Source of the DNA: Promerops cafer
Taxonomy: Eukaryota > Chordata > Aves > Passeriformes > Nectariniidae
Assembly: GCA_013398275.1 (NCBI GenBank)
Contig: VZSE01001754.1
Coordinates: 1,319,140-1,383,139 of the forward strand
DNA: 64,000 nucleotides
Reading direction: 5' to 3'
In this document: piece after piece, positions 50,501-61,500 of the stretch
How positions within the stretch are numbered: position 1 is the stretch's first letter
Layout: each line of letters opens with the position of its first letter
Made by a program: the position numbers and the translations under genes
The notes under the pieces: generated by a model
What the model was told of the DNA's origin: nothing
Databases searched by the model: none
What the model saw: the letters and a program-made list of their open reading frames with translations, nothing else

Positions 50501-53500
50501 CATTTCATTCCAGGGTATTTATTGATATTAGCATGTGGTGGCTGAGGGATTTGCTGGGTTTTGTGCAAGCTCTTTTTTTTTTTTTTAAGGGTAGAAGGGA
50601 ATTGTTTTAAACCTCTCTCTGAGAAAATTATCCAGACTAAAGATGCTGCCAACCATTCTCCCCATAGAGATGGCTCCTGGTGCAGGGTGAGGTAATGAAT
50701 GACACATGTGAAGAGCACCCGCTTAGCAGATACTGGGCCCACTGACAAGAGTCAGGCATTTGGTGTAATTAGAAACCAGCTTGCTGAGCTAAACGGATCG
50801 TCTGAGTCACCTTTAGACAGCAGAGTGCCAAAGCACTGTCTGCTGTGTAATTTGCTGGTCAATATTTTCCACAAAAGGCTCCCCCCCAGAGCTGCCTCCA
50901 GCGCCTTTGTTCGCTGATTGTAAGTGCTTGCGAGGTGCAGTAGCCTGGCAGCTTCTTTGGCATCCAGTGATTTGCTTTGAGACATTTCTAAATCCATAGC
51001 AAAGCTCCTGGTTTTCTTTCAAGTTGTCATTCACTGGGGTGATGAGGGGCAGAAACAGGGCTCTAAGGAAAGAAGCTTCTAAAGACCTTTAATGTTGTAA
51101 GTAACTGAGATTATATAGAAAGAGAGTGAAGGAGAGAGACCTGGTCTATCGACAGTGCTGGAATAAAGCCAGTTTTAAAGCATAATTTCCCTTTGAATAA
51201 AGAAGCTTTTGCCCTCTACACCCTGCACTTCTACAGCCATTGAATCAACAGTTGCCATTATAAGGCAGCGGGTTTTTTCCTCCATAATCAGCGCAGAGAT
51301 AGATTTTTACACTTAACATCAGAATAGTCTCACCTGTGTTGTTCTGATGTACTGGTTCAGCTTGCCTGTGAGCTACAGCCTGGGAGATGGAGTGGAATAA
51401 AAATATAGCAATAACAGCTCAGATTCTGTGCAAAAACCAACCTGAAATGGAGGAAGACCTGTCAGGAGAACAGCAACAGTAAACGAGGGCTCTGCTGGCC
51501 TCCGTTCTGCTCTTGCACAGAGGGAGAACTGAAATGTCCTTCCCATCCAAATAACAAAAGAGAGCAATGCTGTGCACCCGTAAAGCCAGGGGATAGAGGA
51601 GCCTTCAGCAGCTGCAACAGCTGTGTCCATCAGGAGCTGACTTCACCAACAGGTCCTTGTTTGTAATTATGTGGGAAAGATGGCTGACTTTGAGTTGGGA
51701 AGAAGATAATAAAGCTGCTCCAATGGGAATAAGCAGCTCAGATGTTGTCACTGTGGGCATAACACCAACTGCATTGTGGAGGTGGCCTTCACTGGAGGGA
51801 GTAGATTGTATCCTCTGAAGAACACAGTTTTACAGGGATTTTTTCCCCACCTGTGTTCATCAGAATAGCTCTGGTTACTGTAGGGGCTGCCACTGAAACC
51901 TTACCCGCTTCCCGTGGCTCTGTCCTTCTGTGTACTTCTTGAAGGGCCAAAGTCCCAGATCTTGCTTTGTTCCCTCCAGAGGTTTTCTGGAGAACCATCT
52001 TTGCCCCTCCATTGACGGATTTAGAGCTGAGCCTTTGCCTCCTTCATTTTTTCTCTAGAGATTGGAAAATAAGCATAACTCCTCTCCTAATTTTCAAGCC
52101 CTTATCAAAACATGTCATCAAGAGGAATACTGAAGCAAGTAACTGTCCCAGAGTGTGCAAGGTTTCCATATAAACCTGGTCAAAAATATACATACAAAAC
52201 TAGACTCCAGTGTCATTATTCAATAGTATTTCAGGGCAGGGAAACCATGTGAAAATATACTCTGGTTTGATCCATGCCACAGACACTGTGGGCTGAACCC
52301 AGCTGCCTAAACTAGGTCTATGTCTTGTGCCATCTGAAATCTCCAAGTGCATCCAAGATCACAGTTTAAGGCTGACCCAGGACTTTTGGTGAAAGCATGT
52401 AGGGGGGCACCTGGAGGTCAGACAGGACCCTTAGGACATCTTAAATGGTTGTAAGTTCCTTATGCTCATACAACCTTTTACTAGCCCTAATATTTGGGCT
52501 TAAAACACAGAGATTAGGAGAAAGACAAAAAAGGAAACATGATATTATCAATACCTGAGATCTCAATTAGTGTTCCATGTTTGAATACTTGCTTCTTGGG
52601 CTGCTGTTCCTCTGGACAGTTTGGACAAAATACTGTACCAGTTGAACTTGGAAAATGGTTTCTAAATAATTTAGCAGCTGAGTGGCTGGTTTTACTGCTG
52701 AGACCCATATTCTCAAACCTAAATCTCTAGATGTGATGTTGTTTGGAGTCTCCATCTCTGTTAGCTTTCGTCTCTTCTTGAAACCATTAGGGCACTGTAG
52801 GTGGATCTTACAGAGTGCAGAACAGAGTGCTTTATTTTGGTTTTCAGTTGTCTCAGAAACACTGGCTTTCTGAAGAGGAAAATCCTGTAACTTTTGCTCA
52901 CTTACTGACAAAGACTGGCATTTACTGTTTATTTACCCACTGCTTGCACCATGTGCTGAGCAAAAGGAGTAATCCAACAGCACAGAGACCAGGTAAAAAT
53001 CTACAGGCAAAACAGCTGAGGAGCTGAAACAATCTAGAAATTTATGCTGAACTTTCTCTACTTACAACACTATTAGGAAAACCTGAAAGCAGTCAAAAAA
53101 TTCTCAAACATTTGTTCTTGACATGTTGCAAGTGAAAATTCAATGCCTACTTAAAACAGCCTTTCACATTGGAATATACCTGTGTTTATATTTTAAAGGT
53201 TAAAAATGCTTTCCAGAAAGGATTGAATGCTTAATTTCAGATTGTCTTTTTCCTTGTCTGTCCTTTTCCCAATGTTTAAGTTCAAGAATAAAACAAAGAA
53301 ATTGCTTGTTCAGTCACCCATGTAATTGCTCTCTAGCCTTTAAAACTCTTGAGTGTTTTCAGGCTTTTCATGCAGAGATGTTTTCTGGACTCTTATGTAT
53401 TTTGGTTTTCATGGCATGAGACGAATGAGAGCTGAATATGAAAGTGATCTGATTCTTCCCATTTTTGAAAAATAAAGCCAAATCAAAGTTTCTATTTGCA

Positions 53501-55745
53501 CATGAAGAAGACATTCAAAGATTGCACAGAGAATTTACCTGAACAATTAGATCTTTTCCTATAAACTTTGCTGACACATTGCCTGTATAATAAAACACTA
53601 GATACAGTAATCCAAAACTTCAGCTAACACAGATCACTGTAGCACAGAGGACATTCATTGAGCTAATTCACTTTGCCCCCTTTGGAAATTTTCTGGCTCA
53701 TTCTTAGTTCTTGGTCCAAGTAACTTTGTGAATATGTTCCTTAAATATTTCTGAAGCTGGCTATAAAATTTTGGTTTGCATTTTCAGAGCCAGCATTGCA
53801 TAGCTAATTTGCAACTTCTGCAAATTTAACAAAGTTCCTCTTTCAGGTTTTCCCAACTCTACTCAAAGGAAGCATTTTCCTTTTACTATATGTTAGTATC
53901 AAGGGGACTTAGCTGGTATCAACTGTATTTTTGTGCTTCAGGAGCTAGATTCGGCTTTGGGGTGTAATTAAAGGTAATGTTAAGTGATGTTATATACCTT
54001 CTGTGTGCTGTGATGTTATTTTTGCAGTAAAACTCCCTGTATTGTTGATTTTTATCATTTTTACAAGTGACACATGAATCCTTGATATGAATTTATCACT
54101 TATTTTACTGGGAAGTATAAAAATATTTTTCTTCATCAACCACACACAAAGATTTTACTTGGTGACTGAAAGAAAGCTCTCCAAAATATCTCTCTACGTA
54201 AACTGATTCTAAAATAGGCAATTGACATTTCCTTTCTTGTAATTTTTTGTTTTGGATTAACCATAGCAGCTATTTTTCTGATATGTCCAGCCAATTGTTG
54301 TAATCATCATGGTCTTATTAGGTTATTTCCTTGAGAAAATGACTGCTCCCTTTTTTTTCCCCATAGAATTCTTAGAATGAAAACATCATTTTACTGTCAG
54401 CAATGTGATGTGTTTCAGGGGAAGAAACTAATGATAGGTCACGACTTTTTCAAGAAGGAAAAACAAGCCTTCTCCAAAGTATAAAAAGGCAGGTTGATTG
54501 CCTGTTCAGTGTCTGGGGATATTTTCTGAAGTCAAAGGATACACGGTGTGGTTGTCATATTCTTGCAGTCATGGAAACGTAGAGTGTCTCAAAACCAGTG
54601 ACCTTTGGCTCTCCAGCTCCCTCTGAAACACCCTATAAAAGTGAGCCAAAGTGAGGTAAATCAGTGCAGAATCCTCCATGCCTGATCACTCTCTGCAGCA
54701 CTTTAAAGTTGGCTGTTCTACATTTCAACAATCAAACCTTTCAGACACCACGTTGTATTTTCTTGGCCCACTGCTAACCTTACTTTCCAAGCAAAACTTG
54801 CAGCAGCTCCTCTCCTCCATACACACACACAAACCAAACTCAGCTGGGTGCTTAGGTTGCATGTCCAACACCTGTTGCATGATTTGCTATCAGAATCCAT
54901 GCATTGTTTCAAAAATGCTACAGCACCTGCAAGGGAAAATACTGTATGAGGAAATGACAGGGAATTGTTCTTATAAAAGGCATCCTACAGGCCTGTCCTT
55001 GATAAACAGATTTTGATCCAGGAGGTGATTATGGCTCTTACGAAAGAGCTGCTACATTTCATGAGTCTTTCTGTTGTTCTTGGTCCATTCTCAGAGGATT
55101 TGAATGACATTTACATTTAATTGTTGAACGCTATAATTTGATGAGAACTTTAACTGGTTCCTACTCACTGAAGGAAATAATGAATGTCCTGGACTGTTAC
55201 CACAAAAAGAGGGGGAAAATGCATAGCCCGGATGCCTCTATCCCACAGCCTCACTGGCAGGGTAAAGGGTAAAATCTGATCAAAACTAAGATGGGTGGAG
55301 GCAGCTCAGCCAGCATGAGGTGGTGTTGCCTTACATCATGTCCAGCCTGGTGCCATCTACATGGCTGCTGGCCAAGATCCCAAGAAGCCTGGAGAAAGCC
55401 CTTGCGTTTTCCAGCTCTCACCTGCCTTCCCCAGGGGAGTCACAGCCACCCACGCTCACTACCACAGCCCTGGTGCCAGGGTCTGCAGGGCTCTCGTGGT
55501 GAGCAGCCTGCAGCTTGCAGGAAGCTGCATCCCTTCCTAAAGGATCTGCAGGACTGAATCCAGAGCTCAAAGCACCACCCCGTTGGCATTGTGCTGAGCG
55601 TAGCAATTCCTTTCTCACACAACAGCACAGTGGGATGGGAACACCACTGACAGCTGTTCCCAAACTTGTTCATGCTGCTCAGTTTTCCCAGTTTTTCCAC
55701 TGTGTGATACAAAGACATGTGGTGCTCCCTTCTGCCCAAGTTAGC

Positions 55746-55790
55746 TTTTCTCTTTCTTTTTCTTTTTTTTTTTTTTCTTTTTCTTATTTC
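55746..55790. repeat. Pyrimidine tract, T-rich with CTTT units
   Basis: An almost pure C/T run including a 14-base T stretch. It resembles a long polypyrimidine tract, but no AG acceptor with a convincing exon follows. Confidence 0.85.
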
Positions 55791-56734
55791 TAGAAGTCCT
55801 GATCCCTAAAACCTAATGTCACGTAGCAGGAAATTCTTCATGCCACTTATTCATTAACTGCTCTTGTTTAATATGTATTTGGGCTTGGCTATTCCATTTT
55901 CAGCTGTTGCTAATTTTTTTTACTGGAGGAGTGATCTACATTTTTTTTGTGTGGAAAAAATTCAGTTTGTCAGTGTGGTAAAAACAATTTTAAAACCCCT
56001 ACATGAATAAAGCTTTGTGAGACCACAGAAGAATTGCCATGTGTCACCATAAATTGGTAAACTCTAGCTCCTGATCTAATGTCTGATTGCTCCATTATCT
56101 TAATACCCAGCAGCAAATAAAATTCAAAGGAGCTGAAGATTCAGCTCAGATGTTTTTCCGAACCTCCCAGACTATGCAATTTTCTTACACTCTCTATCTT
56201 TCCACCTATATGAGGTTCAGACCTCAGTTGATCCTAATCTGTTAATTATGCCAGATTATGTGGTGGTTGGGTAATATGTAATAGAAAAGCAAAACATTTT
56301 GACTTGCTACCTTTGATCTGAACTCAAGTTTCTAGAGGGCATGAATTAGACTGGAGCTTGTCACCTGTTTCCTGAGTTATTCTTTTCCTAATTTCACTAC
56401 ATATAAGGCATAATTCTATATCCGTGGCTTTTTGGCAAGAGTAGCCTTGAGAGAAAGAAAACACCCTTCTCTCAAAAAAGCTTTTTTGATTTTTTACAGA
56501 TTTAATTTCTTCTGAACAATTCCTTTGAAGTCCTTTCTGTGAGGAAAATCCTGTGCATATTCTTAGGACTTTTGCAAGATTAATTTCTTCAGACTGGTCA
56601 GAATGATTGACAAGAAACCTTGTCCAAAGCTGAGCATTCCCTGTCCCACAGTTAGAGCAGGGAGATGTACTGAACTGCCAAACTTGCTTTTTTTCAGGTA
56701 ATGCTGTGAACATGAAACTTCAATTACTCTTTCT

Positions 56735-57014
56735 GAATCAAAGAATCATAGAATTGGTTGGGTTGGAAGGGACCTTAAAACTTGTCCTGTCCAACCTCCT
56801 GCCATGGGCAAGGACACCTTCCTTAGACCAGGTTGCTCCAACCTGGCCTTGAACACTTCCAGGGATGGGGCAACCACAGCTTCTCTAGGAAATTTGTGCC
56901 AGGGCCTCACCACCCTCACAGTACAGAATTTCTTCCTAATATTCCATCCAAATCTACCCTCTTTCAGTTTAAAGCCATTCCCCCTTGTCCTATCACTACA
57001 TGCCCTTGAATCAC
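56735..57014 (-). mobile_element. CR1 LINE 3' end, low divergence
   Basis: On the plus strand the reverse complement of CR1 begins in the tail (GAATCAAAGAATCATAGAAT). It continues through 'GGGTTGGAAGGGACCTTAAA', 'CCATGGGCAAGGACACCTTC', 'CTTGAACACTTCCAGGGATG', 'CTCACCACCCTCACAGTA' and 'TTAAAGCCATTCCCCCTTGT', ending about CCCTTGAATCACTGG. The sequence is very close to the family as I know it, suggesting one of the younger CR1 copies here. It seems to lack about a dozen bases after 'AGACCAGGTTGCTC'. It is 5'-truncated and contains no polymerase frame. Confidence 0.96.
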
Positions 57015-58260
57015 TGGCAAAGTAAACAACGGTTTGTTGGGGGTTTTCTTGAGACTAACCAATTTTTAGTAACCTAGGATCAGTGAAATGGGAAATTTGA
57101 GGTTTTGTGTCATCCTGGACAACATGGAGAAGTTATTTCTGAGGTGGAACTCGAGGCTCAAAACCATCTTTAATTTAACTGCAAATTCTTACCACACATT
57201 CAAACAATTTATTATTTAACTCCACCAAACACAAAGCACTCAGGCGCACACAGGGCAAAATGTCATGACATGAGTGTCCCAGATGCCCTTTGGATGTGCC
57301 CCGTGCTCTAGCTGTCCATCAAGCTGAAGGCTGGCCTGGGTGATTTACTCAGAACAGAGATAACAAAAGGATTTCAGCTCAGTTTATTGCAATGTCGCTC
57401 AGCCCCAGTGCATATCCATAGCCTTGGTGCACCTTGTTTGGACAAGTGTTGCTGCCCAAAGAATTTTTAATAAGGTGCATAATAAAGTTTAATAGGCTGT
57501 AGCAAGCAGACATGTTTGAACACATGTTTGCAGTATGTCTAAATGAAGTGTTTATATTTCTGCATGTCCAGTATTGCTATTCCAAGTTAAATTCTATAAA
57601 GAAAAAACAGGGTAAAAAAATTACCAAAATACATGCCTAGTATTATTCTTCTTTCTAGAGGAATTACTTTGAAACTATGGGTCTAGTTATGACATCAGGT
57701 TTATATTGTACGTTACAGTTTTCTTTGCCTGTCCAAGAAATGTTTAATTCTCAGGCATTTCTACAGAAGTTATGTGGATTTCTTCCTTGGTTTTAGCAGG
57801 ATTTCTGGTAATTTGTCCTTCATACTATGTTCAACATAAGGAAAAACATCAGCTTCAAAAGTATAGAAATGGTTCCAAATCCAGAGAGAATAATGACTTT
57901 TTTCTAAAATTTAAGTATTTTCTAGGTCAAAGCTAATTGTGAAATTTATATATAAGAGTAAAGATGTCCCAGACTTCTAGTGGTTTTGTTTCTGCTTTTA
58001 ATTCCATTCCCTTCATTTTGTATGACTGTCTCTTTGGGGCATTCTTGGGGTTTTTTTCAATATATTTTTATACAAATTCTTGGTAGCATGCAAAATAACA
58101 ATAATTAGTGCAAGTGATCCTTTTTTACAAAGCATCACCAGTCTCCATAGAAGAAGCCTTGGCTTATATTTAAAAGTGAATCGTTTAGCCTGGGTAACAA
58201 CATGGGTATTCATCTTCCAACATTTATTCCAAACAGAGAATTTCTCTTTGCCATTTCTAT
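57015..58260. other. Unique AT-rich DNA between two CR1 copies
   Basis: No gene or repeat recognised. The two flanking CR1 fragments point in opposite directions. Confidence 0.6.
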
Positions 58261-58596
58261 GAGGGACCTTATCAATGTTTACAAATATCTTAAGGGTAGA
58301 TGTCAAGAGGTCACGACTAGACCCTTCTGAGTGAATCCCAGTGACAGGACAAGGAAGGGGCACAAATTAAACACAGGAAGTTCTTTCTAAATTTGAAGAA
58401 AAACTTCTTTACTGTGAGGGTGACTGAGCACTGAGCACTCAGTGAGATGGAGGAGTATCCATCTCTGGAAATATTCAAAACCCACTTGGACACAATCCTG
58501 TGCAACCTGCTCTGAGTGAACCTGTTTCAGCAGGGAGTTGGAGACCTCTGGGTCTCCAGAGGTTCCTCCCAACCCAAACAGTTCTGTGATTCTGTG
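58261..58596 (+). mobile_element. CR1 LINE 3' end, plus orientation, older subfamily
   Basis: In sense orientation: GGGACCTTATCAATGTTTAC, 'AAATATCTTAAGGGTAGATG', 'CCAGTGACAGGACAAGGA', 'AACTTCTTTACTGTGAGGG', 'CTCTGGAAATATTCAAAACC', 'CCTGTGCAACCTGCTCTGAG' and the tail 'CAGTTCTGTGATTCTGTG'. Its sequence differs in type from the copy at 56.7 kb, so it belongs to another CR1 subfamily. It carries many changes, so it is older. A local duplication, ACTGAGCACTGAGCACTCAG, replaces the usual sequence near 58423-58442. It is 5'-truncated with no coding capacity. Confidence 0.95.
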
Positions 58597-61500
58597 AATA
58601 ACATTGGCATAAGCCAAAGCTTTAGTTTTGTTGTCTGACACGCATTTCTGCCTCCAGCTCCTCCCAGCTACTGCTGTGTCTGGCTCAGCTAATCTGGCAG
58701 GGACCTGCAGCAGCAGCATCCTAAAGCACTCATGTGGGCTTGCTTCACTGGTGGCCTTGCATGGCCATCAAAGGAGACGTCCCTGACACCCTGACCTTGT
58801 GATGGGTCTTGTATGAATGATGTTCAGTCCTAGAAAATCCTAGAAAATATCGCTCCATGAGTATCCTCATCCAGCTGAAAAACAGAGGGATTGTCCAGCT
58901 TTGAGTACAGACTGGTGAATAACCCGAAAATCTTTGTCCAATCTAAGGGAGATCAAAGCTGATCTCATCTGTAGCACGGGCTTGTCCAGCTCAGTGAAAG
59001 CTTATACTTAATGCCAAATAATAGGTAACAATCTATTCTGCTGAGGTTCTGACAGTATATTTGAAGACCTATTATCTAGATTCTGATTTAAAGCCACTTC
59101 AAACTGTTGGCAAAAAACTTCGCATTATTGATATTAAACATATTTTTGTTTTCTGATTTACTGCATGTTTTATTCCTCATGAAGCTTAAAAGCCCAACTA
59201 AACAGACACACTGAAAAACAAATGTTGCTAAAATTATTAAGCAGCCCACAGATGGCCTATAGGTTCCTGTGTCAATGAGACAGCTTTATAAATGAAGCAT
59301 GTGTGATAACCATTTATGTTTAATTTAAAAAATGCTGAGTATTTTTTAAAGCAAACATATTTTCAGAGAAAAACATCGACCAACTTGATAAGATTTAACC
59401 GTCAAAAAAGCTGTCTAGCCCAGATGCTTGGTAGCAGCTGTAACCTTGTGAAAATTGACCTATAACATAGCCACAGGGTTCTTGATTCTGAGAAGAATCT
59501 TCTCTTTAAGAAAATTGATTTGCTTTACAAACCTTGACCCTGCACTATTTTTCATCCTCCATCAACCCCTGGGGCCCACTGACCTCACTGCAAGAAGTCA
59601 TAGGCATGAGACACCCTCCTTCAAATGAGTGGAAAGATTTCCATGTAGGGTTTGTTGGGCCAAGGTTCATAGCAACAAATCTTTCCTTGTTCTGCTGCAA
59701 GATTAAGTCAAGATGACTGACATAATTGGCCAAACAGTTTTCTAACTGGCTTTTTACTTTTGAGATGACCTCTGTTTCTCCTGTTCGTCTGCTGATTACA
59801 GGTCAATAATACTGTCAAGGAGAGATAAAATAATTTTGTCACTTAGAAATATTGTAATGGGATAAAACCCCTGGCTTGTCATATCACTAAATTTGAAAAG
59901 ATAATTGAGCTGTCAATTTAAATATCAAGTGAATGCCTCCATGCAAGCAGTGTTAATAAAAGCCAGGAGGAAGGTAGAGATGAGCTCAGCTGGCAGGTGA
60001 GGGGGGGTGAGTTTTGGTGTCTGAGAGACAAGTAACTCTAAACTTACTCTGAATTAATCTGAGCTTCTTATGTCTACAAGAGTACACAGGGTGCATTTAT
60101 TTTATGAATATTCTTTCATGCAATCCTTGAACCAGCCACAGGTGGGAGACGATCTTTATTGGGAATGTGATTTCAAGCTGTCAGCTTCTCCACCTATCAT
60201 GGAGACATGAAAAATCAGTTTATTGCCAATCCCTTTTTACTTCTTTCTAGCAAATATTCCTTTCAAAGGTCACTTGCTTGTCTGGATGTCATCAAGACAG
60301 TTACCAACTTTTAGTCCTTGCTGCCTACCAAAACATTCATATAAGCCAAAGTTTGCTCCCATGCCTACAGCAGTAATTACTATTAATGGGCTAAAGTGAT
60401 TGAATCACTGAAGGCCTGAGGGAAAATGTTTGCACAGTGTTTCAGTTACTATTTGCTTTATGGTCTCTGTTGACTGTACTTGCCAGACTTTTGCATTTAT
60501 TAACAGAGTTGTGTGATGTTCTGGCCCCTTCTTTCTGCTTTTGAATCACCCTCAGTTCTCCCTGGCAGATCCTGAGTGTCGTAAGTGCTGCACAAGAAGA
60601 AACAAACTTGACTGAGGACGGAGATCACACAGGGAGTGCTCAGCTTTCTTTGGATTCAAATGTCCAATCTCAACTGGAAAGATGCACTGTCAGCATCAAC
60701 CACAATCAACACCATCCAAAAATAGGATCTGTGGTGTGAAAACCAGGTTAGTTTATTTAAAGGTTTTTGTGGCTGGCTCCGAAAGTTTCATAGAAAATCG
60801 GAGTTCAGGGTTGGCCACAGAAGTGGTAACATGACTGGGAAAGAGAAGCCAATGGCTTTGGCTGTGTGCAGCACTGGGAGAAGAACAAATTTACATCATG
60901 GGACAGCCAACATTTACAAAATCAGCAACCAAGCCATGGCTCCTATGGATGAGTTAGAGCCCATCTGAAGAACATCATCATTGTGCAGAGGCATGAATGG
61001 AAAGGGTTTTTCTTTGTGGAAAGAGAAAAAGTGTACATGGGGGTTTGCAATCATGAAAGAGAAGATGAAGTCTGCAGCGTTTGTTTGGGGCTGATACTAT
61101 AGAGATGAGTAAACCCTGTTAATTTCCATGGTACAAGGGAACTGCAGCCAAGGAGTATACCTGATCAGTCCTTAATCAAAGGCAAGTCCCCAGGAGACTT
61201 GACATTTGTGAAAATAATCCAACTGGACATTTTAGCTATAAATGTATCTTCTTCACTTTCTTGTTCAGCTTTTGATTTGGGGCAGATTTTGATCAGTGGT
61301 TTTACAGCTCTTTGGGACATAGAGGCTTTTGTATCAGCTCATGGATTTTGTTACACAAAGTTTTCTTTGTGCATGGGAAGGCTGGAGAATTGGCTCTATG
61401 CAAGCATGTAGAGTTTATAAAACCTGCAAGCACTAACCTCTCTTGGCTTCTCCTGCAAAAATAAATGTGAACTTGGAAACCTCTGGCTTGAAACAGGACC

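Larger units (their letters stand above)
46291..56734. other. Unique DNA, no gene recognised
   Basis: The stretch contains an A-rich AAATA repeat (47537-47562), a T17 run near 50571-50587 and a T/CTTTTT-rich tract (55746-55790). The GC-richer patches at 48.85-49.25 kb and 55.28-55.65 kb give open frames of up to 129 codons on both strands, none with a known domain. No tRNA, rRNA or transposon is recognised. Confidence 0.6.

Noticed and set aside
55280..55660. GC-richer patch with overlapping frames on both strands as an exon
   Set aside because: CpG is not enriched, no domain is seen, and the frames conflict with one another.
56804..57025. 73-codon plus-strand frame
   Set aside because: It is the antisense reading of a CR1 3' end, a common false gene call in birds.
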